A DNA stretch of 64,000 nucleotides from Saturnia japonica (lineage: Eukaryota > Arthropoda > Insecta > Lepidoptera > Saturniidae): contig CM065325.1 of assembly GCA_033032175.1 (NCBI GenBank), forward strand, positions 2,136,930-2,200,929, in the 5' to 3' direction. The stretch's first letter is position 1, and each line of letters begins with the position of its first letter. The translations under genes and the position numbers were made by a program. Below, one piece after another: positions 45,380 to 56,404 of this stretch. Under the pieces are notes generated by a model. It had not been told where the DNA came from, did not search any database, and saw nothing but the letters and a program-made list of their open reading frames with translations.

Positions 45380-45715
45380 TTACCGGAGCGATCCCCTGAG
45401 GTGGTACCTATAGAAAAACTGTGATCAATACTGTACGAGAAGCACGAATGTCCCGGGGGCGCGTCAATTTGGGATCCGGACTCGTCAGCGCTAAATTATC
45501 CCGACGTCTTTAAATGTAATTTCGCGGGTCAGGTGGACGGCGAACAGAGTGCACGGCGCGGCGCGACGACGCGACTCGACGCGACGTGGCGTGGTGGCCA
45601 GTCCCTGCGAGTTCCCTAAGCGCTTAGAGGGTGGGATGAGGATGGATTTGTTGTCCGCGCTCGATGTCTTCCCTCGACGATTGCTTACACACGTGACGCC
45701 TACGTTATACGTACT
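45380..45715 (+). other. CpG island with candidate promoter and first exon
   Basis: CpG-dense DNA (45,400-45,690) with the core 'cgcgacgacgcgactcgacg' is followed by a short ATG frame and a consensus splice donor. This order, island then start codon then donor, is what a host-gene first exon looks like. No TATA box is evident. The coding part is given separately. Confidence 0.35.
45636..45715 (+). CDS. Candidate first coding exon, gene unknown
   Basis: ATG 45,636 (a second ATG at 45,642) opens a frame of 26 codons plus two bases that ends exactly at a donor reading ACT then GTAAGTAC (45,716). The peptide begins MRMDLLSALDVFPRRLL and contains THVTPTLYV. It is moderately hydrophobic at the start but has no clear signal peptide. 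The frame is also open upstream of the ATG into the CpG island. The next exon must start in phase 2; I could not identify it in the window. Unknown gene; chance cannot be excluded for so short a frame. Confidence 0.33.
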
Positions 45716-46038
45716 GTAAGTACTTCCAAAATTATTTTCTAATGATTTTCTCGAAAACATTTTCCCATTCAAACTTACCATCATGATTAGGTTGTGACCA
45801 GCATTTTTCATTACTAGACGCTAGAGGTATCCGTATAATTATAGAATAAACATAAGCTTTTTTAAAAAAATTCATTACATTTTTCCCATTCTTAAACAAT
45901 CACAAACTTGTATGTTCATAGAGTGTCTCCATCTAGTGATGGTAGTTGAAATTAAAGTGTATAAATAAAACCGGCGAGGCAAATATGTATTATTTTCTTA
46001 GGTAAATACGTAGATATATAATAATTCATCAATATAAT

Positions 46039-46360
46039 ATCGACTCTTTCCGCTAGGAAGGGCGTAAGTCCAAATTAAAACTGTTGGTAATGGGCAAAAT
46101 ACTTAATTTGCTGAAATTTATTTTATACTTTGTTTATACAAGTTTTCTCTCGTAATATATAAAAATATTGTTTTATGGCCTGGTTTTGAAGAAAAGCGGT
46201 GTTTAATTTTAAGAAAATCTTTGGTTGTAATGGTCGTTATTTTTCAATGTAATCTAATTTTTAAAACGAAAGAAAAAACGCGAACAACAATGTATGAGTG
46301 CATAAAAAAGTCAATTTGTCCAAAATGGTATTTACGCCCTTTATAGCGGAAAGTGGCGAT
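46039..46360. mobile_element. Short MITE with about 31-bp inverted ends
   Basis: Left end ATCGACTCTTTCCGCTAGGA, right end inward ATCGCCACTTTCCGCTATAA; both continue with AGGGCGTAA. About 320 bp, AT-rich, no frame. Superfamily open. Confidence 0.5.
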
Positions 46361-46639
46361 TATTTTAGTTCCTCGATATAGGGATTATAACAATTATTAT
46401 CTTTTTATTTCCTATTATTTAAGTGTACATAATAATAAAGTGAACAAATAAAATTATATTTTATAAATGTGTCTATGATTTACCATATATACATATGTAC
46501 CTATGTAATTAATAAGTACGCTTATGGTAGATAATAGAGTACGACACACTATCTTAGCTAGTTTGTAAGTTTTAACCAACAACCAATGTTTGATCAAACA
46601 ATATGAAACTGGCTTGCATGTAATTTGTCGTCTATTCTC

Positions 46640-46880
46640 GAATTGGTCGAATTAATCTCGACCAACACGCCAACAAGCGGGTGTAATCACGAACGGTGTC
46701 CGCTCGCGCGTAAATTACGTATAACGTCCAATATATCTTGGACTGTTATTACCATTTCGCATGGATACGTGTAAAGATCTGTTTATATTAGCCGCTGCGT
46801 AGAACCCACGCGTCCTTCGCTAATGTCCGCTTAGGCAGACCCCCGAGCGCTCCCACAGGCTATCGCGTGCCTTTTACAGT
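46640..46880. other. GC-rich block, possible regulatory
   Basis: Contains GTGTCCGCTCGCGCGTAAAT, similar in words to the island at 48,720-48,960 (GTGTAAATTATGC, GTGTCCGCGG). No coding evidence. Confidence 0.25.
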
Positions 46881-47164
46881 ACGTCTTAACGCTCAGCGCA
46901 CACGTCCGGAATCTTAAATAATTGTTTATTTTAGTATTGGATACATCAAGTAAGTTACGGAATAACAGTCCCTTATTTCGCACTATAAAGTATGTGAACA
47001 ATGTAACGGCTGTCATGTTAGTTACTCTGAATAAGATTATTAATATGTTATTGCGTCTCCTACATGTTAATTTTAAACTATTGGAACGAACTTCCTTATC
47101 GGGCGTCTGGGAAGCTACACGGGAAAAAATGTCCGACCGAACGACGCCATAAAAAGACAAACAC

Positions 47165-47310
47165 ATATCTATGGGAGAGAATGCGAGATAATGAGTTAAA
47201 ATATACATGGTTAATGCGAGTTCTGATTTTAAGGATTATGATCGGCATCGCATTGGCCTAGCTGTGTGACGACCAGCCTTGGAGTCCCGCTGATTTAGGA
47301 TTTTAAAGTT
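47165..47310 (+). repeat. SINE-like family B, copy 3 (plus strand)
   Basis: Contains GAGAGAATGCGA, ACATGGTTAATGCGAGT and CATTGGCCTAGCTGTGTGAC (A box), then GGAGTCCCGCTGATTTAGG; the B box is partly lost. Confidence 0.5.
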
Positions 47311-47317
47311 ATTAAAC

Positions 47318-47730
47318 ACTAGCTGTGCCTGTGACTTCGCTCACGTGGACTATAGAATGCCCGCGTGAATTTTGCTCCCCGCTCCCGGCTATTTTAAAGA
47401 CAAAAATGCTTATTGTAGGTGTTGCTTAGATAATAGATGTATACTATGGCGGACTTTTTTGAAGGTCTTTTTAATGCCTATAACTATATATTACATTAAT
47501 TTGCTATATCTCTTATGGTTTACTCAGCATAAGCCATTTAAGCGCCTGAATTGATCCACCATGACCAGTTTTTTTTAGTTGTGCGGAACCCTATTTTTTT
47601 TTTTCTAAAATAAAAGTAGCCTAAGTTACTCCCTATATCATCAGCTATCTATCAGTGAAAGTCTCGTCAAAATCGGTCCAACCGTTTCGGAGATTACCCA
47701 GAACAAACAGACAGACAGACAAAAATTTTA
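47318..47730 (-). repeat. Helitron-like repeat, reversed
   Basis: Starts ACTAGCTGTGCCTGTGACTT and later holds AGTAGCCTAAGTTACTCCCT, ATCAGCTATCTATCAGTGAA and AACCGTTTCGGAGATTACCC. The reverse complement ends in CTAGT. Related to 20,876 and 28,865. Confidence 0.5.
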
Positions 47731-48202
47731 AAAATGGACTTTTCGTTATAGGTGTCGTTTTCATATGCATTTAGTACAAAATTGTTATTTTGACATTACA
47801 AATAGACACTTCAATTTTATTAATTGTATAGACTATACATATATTCATCGTTAAATACAATTTGATTACCTTTCTTTGATTGTGCTTGTTATTTACATAA
47901 TAAAAAGCGAAGGAAATTTCTTCCCAACCGGGTGGTCCACGACACCTCTCGAGCTTTTTTATCTATGTTTTGTCAATAGCGGGGAATATAAGTGTTAAAA
48001 TAATTAATTTTGATTGTGGAGGGCAGAGGTAAAGAGAACCATCTTATAGTGCCCGTCCAGCTGTAAGCTGTAAGCAGCAAATTACGATTCAAAACCCCAC
48101 CAAAATGGCGCTAGCGTACCAAGAGGGAATGATACATTTTCGTGATTTTATAATTTTTACTGTTGTAAAACAAAAAAAAAAATTGAACAATATTGGGAAT
48201 AG

Positions 48203-48529
48203 TTTGTGGGGGAACATAAAAAAAATTTGGCGCCTAACCCTAATTTTACACTTTCGTTGGACACTTTTTCAAGAGATGGTTCTCATCTCTATAATTATGA
48301 TGAAGAATCAATGAAGAAATGGAGTAGCCAACAAAGATCACCTTTGAGAAAGAATTTAAAGCTATTTGGAATGTTAGTAAATCTCTCGGCGAGCGATCGT
48401 AACCGAATTTTAAACCGTACTGCAATCAGCGAACCAACGCGACAGCGTCGGCCTCATCTTCTCTTACCATCAAATGAGACTGAGGTCAAGCACATGGCGT
48501 TTTATCAAATAAATAAAAAATCTATTTAA
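48203..48529 (+). CDS. Unrecognised 108-codon ORF
   Basis: After a TAG at 48,200-48,202 the frame is open to TAA at 48,527-48,529. The likely protein part starts at a GTG or inside; the only internal ATGs are late. The peptide is rich in Ser, Asn, Arg and Leu (SSQQRSPLRKNLKLFGMLVN, SEPTRQRRPHLLLP). It is long for such AT-rich DNA and reads like part of a real protein, perhaps an exon (an AG precedes it) or a captured cDNA. No domain recognised; neighbours are repeats. Confidence 0.3.
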   Translation, partial: FVGEHKKNLAPNPNFTLSLDTFSRDGSHLYNYDEESMKKWSSQQRSPLRKNLKLFGMLVNLSASDRNRILNRTAISEPTRQRRPHLLLPSNETEVKHMAFYQINKKSI

Positions 48530-48659
48530 TTATGAAACTAAATAACAAATTTTATTAATACAATGTAGTTAAATTACCACTTTGCCTTCCGGTCAATGTA
48601 ACTAGAAACGAATCTGGTCTTCACACCTAATTAAACTGGTCCTCAAGAAAGCAAACCGA

Positions 48660-48970
48660 AAGTTGCCTAATCTTATTAAATATGGCCGTGCTCGCCTGCC
48701 CGGTTGTATTATCTTGCGACATCGCGCTCTGTCCCCGGCGAATCTAATTTCCGTACGCGTAATAACAATCGCGAACGTCTATCGACTGCGTGTAAATTAT
48801 GCACAATGGGACAACGCCGAACAACTAACTCGTAACAAAGTAAAATCAACCTTATCATATTGGAATACGTGTTTCGTGGATTGCAAAGCTAATTGTGTCC
48901 GCGGACAGTCGCCGCCGCCGTGCTAATGGCTATGCGATCCTCCCCCTGCCCCGCGTTATCCCCTCAAGCA
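48660..48970. other. GC-richer block, possible regulatory
   Basis: Open plus frame 48,663-48,926 without motif; contains GCGAATCTAATTTCCG and CGCGTAATAACAATCGCGA. Composition suggests constraint but function is unknown. Confidence 0.25.
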
Positions 48971-49680
48971 TAGCACACATATTATAGGAATAAAGGGAAA
49001 GCTCATTGCCAAATTCCGTACAATGTAATAGAAATTGACAGTTAATATTATAGAAAATTTCATCGTCGTCGAATAAACTTACCACAACCTATTTATTACC
49101 CGAAGTAGGTACTTTAGGGTTACAGGGTTTATTTCACTTATTGCCCATTCACACATACATCCGTCATTGACATTAGTGATTGAAGTACCACGCAATTGTG
49201 CATATAAGATTCTTATATATAGATATAAGCCTATGTAGGTACTACTGAACAAAAAAAAAACGAATCCTCATAAATCACGATCCAGAAATAGCGTCAATGT
49301 ATAAATGAACCCTTAATGTCTACAAACGCGACCATTCGCTCACTTTTAGGATTCTCATTGTCCCCTTAAAATATTTTAATTCACTTTTACTAGAGACTCC
49401 AAGAGAAACTATAGGTACAACAATTTTCTTGACGAGTCTTGACTGGATCGCGACCACCACACACCAAGTGTAACACCCGCAATGTGGCACACAGTTGGCG
49501 CTTCGGGTAACGTTCCGGGATTGGCCGACCGGGGTATATTCAGTAATCAAGCTCCATGAACTCCATGAACTATCTTTTAGTTTATCAAACTGTGCATATC
49601 AGCTGCCGAAAGGCTAGCAGGCTGGCATGAGAGCGACGACTATAAAAGAACTACAGATCTCCCGGTGATCGATGTTCTTT

Positions 49681-49900
49681 TTACCCGACTGCGAAAAGGA
49701 AGGCTATGTTTTTCGAGCGTATGTATGTATGCTCTGTACCCTAAACGGGTTCATGGATTTTAGCATACGAGGTGTCGTTGGATTCGTCTTAATTGTGGGA
49801 GTGACATAGGCTATATAGTATTTAAGAACGACGTCTGGGAATGAAATACAAAGCAAAAATAGAAAAGGAAAATTGTTGTGTTTTTGTTGCAGTCGGGTAC
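49681..49900 (+). repeat. Dispersed repeat D, copy 2
   Basis: Starts CCCGACTGCGAAAAGGAAGG and ends near GTTGCAGTCGGG, so the ends are themselves partly inverted (CCCGACTGC and GCAGTCGGG). This suggests a MITE-like element of about 215 bp. Confidence 0.5.
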
Positions 49901-50009
49901 TTTAGTGTACCAGGCACAGTATAGTTTCTTTGCGTGCTACAATAAAAAAAACTATGGGTTCATACAAATTTCTTACGACACAAAACGAAATATTTTATAC
50001 CATACAAGA

Positions 50010-50193
50010 GTTTTTTTATTTTTTTATTTGACTATACTATTAGAAATAGTGGCCCCGGAGACTCAGACGACTTTTACAGCTTCACCGTGGCTTGGGGGCG
50101 AACGCTTAAGGCATTCACCCGTGAACCCATGGTAACATTCTCAAGGGTGCCAAAGTTGTCGAGCCTCGGCTTAGGCTGTTGCCGTAGTTGCAA
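50010..50193 (-). repeat. 3' end of Jockey-type LINE, old copy
   Basis: T-rich start (poly(A) on the other strand), then TACAGCTTCACCGTGGCTTG, GGGGGCGAACGCTTAAGGCA and AGCCTCGGCTTAGGC: reverse complement of the 3' UTR at 20,640-20,816. Confidence 0.65.
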
Positions 50194-50629
50194 TTAAATC
50201 ACGAACTGGTTAATTTCCTTATCCGTAGAAATTAAAAGCTAACTTTAACTATAAATTTATACATGTTTCTGCCTCATGGGAGGAAGGAAGAAACATGAGT
50301 ATATGACGTATTTAGTTGTCAATTTTTGTCTAACTAATACAAAAAAAGAAAAATAAACAAAACATTATAACAAATTATAATGTTTTCTATAGTATTTTTT
50401 ACTAAACTTAATTATTGATTAAATATTTACTTTCATCCTATGATAGATTCATCAATCCTAAATATGATTTTAATGTTTATAAAGTTGAACCAAAAACCTT
50501 ATTTTACTTATTTGTGACTAAAACAAAGCATAAGAATTTTTGTCGAAGCGTCACATCCCTAATCATATTTTCGTTTAGCAGTATGTGCACCGGTAGAAGC
50601 CTGAAAAACTCGTATTTTTTCTCTCAGTG

Positions 50630-50770
50630 AGCGAACTCGCTGGAGCACGCTGGAGCATGGGGAGGCAACAAAACGAAACGCGACGCGACGCGACGGCCGC
50701 GGCTGGGCCGACAGACGAGGCTCTAATTTAAGCTCGCTACGCTGCGCCTTCGGGAAAATATTCGGCAGTT
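50630..50770. other. CpG-rich island
   Basis: Contains CGCGACGCGACGCGACGGCC, the 10-mer ACGGCCGCGG (50,693-50,702) and GGCTCTAATTTAAGC. Regulatory role inferred only. Confidence 0.28.
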
Positions 50771-51349
50771 ATAGACTTTTATACAGACGACTATTACAAA
50801 AAAATATCTGGAAATTTTTGATACTTATTAATAATTTCACTAGGTAACGCGGTGGTCGTTTCTCTGACTCTTCCTGGTAGTTAATGGCACACCACAGCGC
50901 CGCGCCACCTATCGGGTCTAACTTTTTTGATTTTCTTTTATAGCATTAAACCAATATACATGTATTGTGAATATAAACCATGTTGCAGCTTGCAGATTGA
51001 GCTCATATTCGCAGAATATTTTTGTTTCATCGAGACCATGGTTCGTAGTTATGTTAAGATCCGATAGGTTGCGCTGTGATCGAGCCATTAACTGCTGAAA
51101 AAAGGAAGAACAACGTATGCCTAATTTATGAATTAAATATATTTATAATTAATGATGTTGATTGAGAAGGACGGTCCTTGTGAATTTAAGAAGACAGAAA
51201 GAATGGAGCTAATTTTACTTATGTCCTTTAATTGTTTCATCAATTACTTCTTCAAATTGTATAAATATGATTGACAATATGAAAAGTACGGGACTATTAC
51301 AAAATGTCAATATCGTACATGGCAGTCATTAGTTCATTATATTGATGTG

Positions 51350-51485
51350 CTGGGCAAAGCCGCGTCGCGTCGGCGGACCGTAAGACGCGGGTGAAGGCGG
51401 GCGGGGGGTGGTTCGCCCACACGCCTCGCATGTGCCCGCGATATAATTCACATGGCTAGCGTACACGCGCCATTTACCTAGGGTT
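51350..51485. other. CpG-rich island
   Basis: GC-rich 'ccgcgtcgcgtcggcgg' and G-run DNA in AT-rich flanks. No frame of note. Confidence 0.25.
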
Positions 51486-51589
51486 GTCCACGAATCTTAC
51501 TTTAATAATAAAACCTATAATTGTACTACTATTGATATTATAATGTAAATACATAATTTATGACTAGAAATGAAAAAAATAATATCTTC

Positions 51590-51890
51590 TCTATATACCT
51601 ACTTATATAAAAAGATAACTAACTAACTGACTTACATATCAATGCACAACCCAAAGTACTAGAGTTATTACCGTGATAATTTGGATGCGAGTTCATTTTA
51701 CACTGTAGGATTTTTTTTTCAAATTCAACCCTTAAAGTGGTGAAAAGGGGATGAAAATTTGTATGAAAGCCCGTCATTTTTAAAGGTATATTTATGAAAA
51801 TTAGTATTTATCAATTCAGATGGGATATAAAACATATAATGGGACATAAGTCAACAATGGCGAAGGCGAAGCCACGGGAAAAGCACTGGC
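51590..51890 (+). repeat. Helitron-like family H2, copy 2
   Basis: Shares block order with 38,918-39,152; ends GAAGCCACGGGAAAAGCACT, where the usual GCTAGT has decayed. Confidence 0.45.
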
Positions 51891-52578
51891 ATGATCATAT
51901 ACCTACGTAAAAGATGGCTGAAAGTGACTCCCTCTCTGTACATTCAGTGAAATAATACAAGTAATTAATGCCAGATAATTATTATAATCATAATTTACAC
52001 AGTAAAAAAATTATAATCCCGATCGAGTTTCTTGCCAGGTCTTCTCGATGACTGGGATGTTTTCCAAACTGTTAGTAGTGTTTTGACGTTCATAAATGCC
52101 TTCTTAAAGCTCAAATTGAATAAAGTATTTTTGAATTTGATAGCCTAATTTATTCTGCTGAACCATGTTAATAGTACTCCTGTATAAGTTGTTAATACTT
52201 CGATATATTCCTTCAGCCGTTGATTTCACATTTAAAGAAAATTGAGCATGTAGCCTTTACGCCTGCTTGTTGGGAAAGTTTTTTAAATTTATTAGTCAAA
52301 TTTGTTAATATAATTTACTTATGAGCTTTTATATATTGAAGACTATAGTGTTGAAATAGTTAACATGATAAATTATTACAATACAAATATCTGTACAACG
52401 AAAGATCATCAACCAGTTTGCTTAGAAACCGTCGAAGCATCGAAAAAGCGCATGTCGCACATGCGTGCCGGAATTTTTACAAACTTTTGTTTAAACCCCG
52501 CCAATAATATAATAATGATTATAGCGTCGAAATTAATATACCAAAACTCTTTTATTATAAATAATAAAAAAATATTAT
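51891..52578. other. AT-rich spacer, nothing recognised
   Basis: Short frames only. Confidence 0.4.
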
Positions 52579-52784
52579 TACATTATGGTACAAGTGTGTA
52601 ATGTTGGTGATTACCGCTGAGGCGCCATTGAGACCCGAGCCAAGTGTGATGAAAAACGTCGTATGATACACGTGTGTATTGGTGATTACCGTCCTCGGCT
52701 CTCTTAAGACCCTCACCTAACGGCTCGGGTCTCAATGGCGCCTCAGCGGTAATCACCAACATTACACACTTGTACCCTAATGTA
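52579..52784. repeat. Foldback element with 63-bp arms
   Basis: Arms 52,579-52,641 and 52,722-52,784 are reverse complements with one mismatch; the inner 55 bases match perfectly (GGTACAAGTGTGTAATGTTG at the outer side, GACCCGAGCC at the inner side). The 80-base loop holds a third, diverged direct copy of the arm (GTGTATTGGTGATTACCG). No frame. Confidence 0.9.
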
Positions 52785-53429
52785 CTATTTTAATGATACT
52801 CTATAACTCACTTGTGAATAATAGCAATGAAAAAGTCACCGTTAGATTACAGGTGTCATTATGTGCCTAATTCAGGTGATATTAGAGCCTCTTTATGAGC
52901 AAGTGTGTGGAAAAAATATTTATACGAAAAAGACAATATTTTCGACATACAATGTATCAAAGCGGAAACTGCGTAGCTTAGTAGCTACGAAGCGTAGTCG
53001 CTTCCGTTACTCTGACGTTATTCAATGCGTTTAGTTACTCTTGATGCTTATTAAAGAAGGTTCGCTTCTATAATATATTTAGAAGTACATGAGTAAATCC
53101 AATATATTATATACATACACATTAAATTAAATTATTATACATATTTACAATTTTTGTTAGCAATATCGCTGTATATAAGTGAAATCTAATTCTGATTTAT
53201 TGAGATATTAAGTGACGAAGTAATTGAAAATGCCTAGAAACCTAGAAAAGCATACCGGCTGTAAAGTGTAATTTCCGGGTAACGTCCATATGTACTTTTT
53301 ATTTGGTTAAGAGAAGTAATATAATTAAACTTTTGATTAGGGCCAGTTCTAATTACTGTTCAATGTACATTCATTTAAAAGAATACAATAAATTAATAAT
53401 TTGCCCTTTTGTGTAAAGATACAACCCTA
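52785..53429. other. AT-rich spacer, nothing recognised
   Basis: A small hairpin-prone word 'cgtagcttagtagctacg' lies at about 52,973. Nothing else. Confidence 0.4.
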
Positions 53430-53610
53430 TTACGGACGAGTGTCAGTTGGTGAGAGGGGGTCGCAGGCGGGTGAGGGCGCGGGCACGGGCGCCTTGACAG
53501 CGCAGCGCCGTTAATTCCTGAACGCTTCTCGCGAGCGATTGACAACGCGGTCGGAATTTATCGACGCGCACACTCACCGTCGCGTCGCCGCTGCTCCATA
53601 GTGATTTCCA
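53430..53610. other. CpG-rich island
   Basis: Contains CAGCGCCGTTAATTCCTGAA, CTTCTCGCGAGCGATTGACA and CACCGTCGCGTCGCCGCTGC; TATCGATA-like word just after. Regulatory role is inference. Confidence 0.28.
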
Positions 53611-53738
53611 ATATTTATCGATATGCGATAAAATAAAAAATTCACGCGCACACCGTACACGTGATAGAAATAAAGCTTCTTAAGAATAGAGACGCGGATA
53701 ACATAAATTGATATATTTTTCTTCTTTCTCATATAACT

Positions 53739-53958
53739 GCCTCGTTAGCCTAGTGGTCGTAAGCGTGACTGCTATGAGCGAGGTCCTGGGTTTTTTCTAT
53801 GAAATTATCAGTAGCAGCTCGGAGTTTGGTTTCGTGCCCGATTAATGGCATTCGGCTCGCCTCCTATTACATGGGATCTAAAACATACCAGGCGAACTGT
53901 GGGTGTACACCTCTGCCTAACCCTTCGGGGAATACAGGCGTGATGGTATGTTCTCATG
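53739..53958 (+). repeat. SINE family C, tRNA-derived
   Basis: Head GCCTCGTTAGCCTAGTGGTC with an A box (TAGCCTAGTGG) and a damaged B box (GGTCCTGGGTTTTTT). Body has TCAGTAGCAGCTCGGAGT, TATTACATGGGATCTAAAAC and the end CCTTCGGGGAATACAGGCGT GATG. This body is widespread in Lepidoptera. Confidence 0.7.
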
Positions 53959-54358
53959 TAACGAAATGTGCCCAAACTTCCTTGAAATTTAACTCTCAAT
54001 TCTCGTCCAATTATTGAACATCGCCTAAGAAGTTTCACTTCACAAATTCTTCCTGTTTGCTGGGTTATGGTTATCCCGACTGAAACGAGACCACCGTACA
54101 CCAAGAGAAACAACCACCATAGTTGCAAGCTCAGGAGTGTCGCGTTCCAACATTAACCGGTGTATATATTAAGTATAGTTATCACGCAGGGATATCGGTT
54201 AGATATATGTACCGGACTGAATAGCGAATCGCGACAACCATGGACATGGTAATAAATTCTCCACAGTGACTGTTTGTGTTTGTCGAGTTTTGGGATCAGC
54301 TAGTGTATATTTAGTTGTCGAGAGGATTGCAAGCTGGCCTGACAGGCATCATTGAACC

Positions 54359-54628
54359 AATGATGGCTCAGTGATAGCGTGTACGGACTCCGCGTCGATC
54401 GACGACAGTTCGAATCCCTGCAATGAGCCTGAACTTTCGGTTAAGGAAAACATCGTATGAAACCACAGCATGGTGGTAGGGTGTTTTCTGATCCGCACCT
54501 GATTAGCTATTATGAAAATCTGTCGCCAAGCACCTATAGGTGTGTTCTGGTAGCTACATTTGAGAACTAGTTTTCCAACTATATTTGGCCACATCATCAA
54601 TATCGCTAAACCTAAAACATAAAAATAA
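54359..54628 (+). repeat. SINE family A, complete copy
   Basis: Head GATGGCTCAGTGATAGCG (A box) and CAGTTCGAATCCCTGC (B box); body and tail as in the other copies. The best preserved head of the five copies. Confidence 0.75.
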
Positions 54629-55600
54629 ATGACAGAGACAACTGACGATGAATTGCTGATCTATCGGTGGTCGCAGATTTTTTGGAATGCATTGTGATTA
54701 CCATCTGGTTCAGTTACGTCACTTTACCGTCTTACTATAAAAAACTTTATTTTGTTTTCTTTTTTTTGTTACTCATAGTAGTATCATTATTGCCAGTTAT
54801 TTTGGTATGATTTTCAGCTTATAACTTATTTTCGTGAAACTTACTTAACAATATTAATCAACATATGGCTTTAAAATATTGTAATGACAATGAGACGGTG
54901 TACAAAATTACACGCATACGATATGTTCATATCGATGTCGAGAATCTTGTAGAATAACTAGTCACATCACTAGCCCGCGCTCGGCGGTGCGGCGTTCTGT
55001 TGCCGATGAGTACATAGCCTATATACTGGTGAGTAAATAAGGGTATGCCTTTTAGGTCTAACCACGTCTAACGCAGGCTGCCTAACCTCAGGCCTGTCTA
55101 GATACTTGGAAATGCTACTGAATTCGAAATCAATATTGATCCAGTCGAATGTCTCTTGTTAAGTAATATTAGGTAGCTTTTATATTATTTACTATATATT
55201 TTAGGAAACGAAGAAGAAAATATACAAGGTTCACATATATAATTACAGTAAATAAAATTCTTGAAAGTAATATATTAAAAAGCAGCTAAGGTAATTGATA
55301 TTATAATAATAACTGTTTGGAAGGCATTTATAAGAAGAAACTATATAATTTTATAAAGTATAACTACGTCATTAACAAGTTAAGCTAATAAATGCTCCAT
55401 GAAAAGTGATATTATATTAATTAACTATTTGAATTGTAAATATAGGTAATGGATACACTCATTTTTGTTTTTATAAACGAACCTTCAGTAAAAGGTACGA
55501 TTGGGAAGAATATAAGTTCATTAGTTAAAAATTAGTCAATATAGTAGGCATACTTATAAAAGTGCCGCTGAATTTAATCGCTGCCTATGCTATATTAAAG
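54629..55600. other. Spacer; small GC patch at 54,960-55,030
   Basis: Mostly AT-rich. The GC patch ends with TATACTG then GTGAGT (about 55,029), a donor-like word without an open frame. 54,655-54,740 shares words with 30,655-30,750 (an old repeat). Confidence 0.35.
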
Positions 55601-55604
55601 CAAA

Positions 55605-55800
55605 ACTAATAATCCATACTAATAATATTATAAATGCGAAAGTAACTCTGTCTGTCTGTTACGTTTTCACGCTTAAACCGCCTAATCAATTTTGATTAAT
55701 TTTGGTATAGAGATAGATTGGACCTTGGGAAAGGACATGGGGTACTTTTTGTAGCGAAAATAAAACTTTAAAAGTAGAAAATAGGGGATGAAAGTTTCTA
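55605..55800 (+). repeat. Helitron-like 5' tract
   Basis: 'tactaataatattataaatg', CGAAAGTAACTCTGTCTGTC, then GGTATAGAGATAGATTGGAC and GAAAGGACATGGGGTACTTT: the classical block order of a common lepidopteran repeat. Confidence 0.45.
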
Positions 55801-56404
55801 TGAACAAAATACGGGAACACCAAATGCGCATGCGCGATAATGGTGAAATGACATCGGCTGCCATACCAAAACGTTTGTTGATTTTCAATCTGGTTTGTTG
55901 ATTAATTGATATTGTTATACTTATTAAGAAATATATTGTATTTCTAATAATTACCTATTACATGATAGTCTCGTATTCTTTTTAAGATTGGCTTTAGTGT
56001 ATATAAACTGTTTAACTACGCAGTACGGCATAATTACTATTTTATTTTATGATAGGAATATGACGTTTGCTGTCAATCGCGGCTCGCGGGAGTTTATATA
56101 TTCTAAGCTATATTCCTATTGTAAACTATCTGGATTATACAGTTTTGCTTCAAGTGAATTATTTCATTGTGTTATTCAACATGTGGTGGAAATAAAACTT
56201 GGATGAAAGTTTGTATGAAGAACCCATTCATATTTATACTTTTGGTAAGAGAGGAATAAAAGGGGTTTCACGTTTTTCAAAAAACCTTCCCGCAGGCCGA
56301 TACGGTAAGGTATGATTTTAATTATTTTTGAAGTTTTACTGGGACGGTTAATGTGTTGGATTCATATTGGCATATAATGTCAATACCATACAAACAGTAA
56401 TAAT

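Noticed and set aside
46831..47208. 125-codon minus frame
   Set aside because: Opposite strand equally open and part of it is SINE B; no motif.
53739..53800. tRNA gene
   Set aside because: The A box is good but the B box is broken and the flank is SINE body; no cloverleaf.
53808..54128. 106-codon minus frame
   Set aside because: Mostly antisense to SINE C.
54359..54430. tRNA gene
   Set aside because: A and B boxes belong to a SINE head; no acceptor stem pairing seen.
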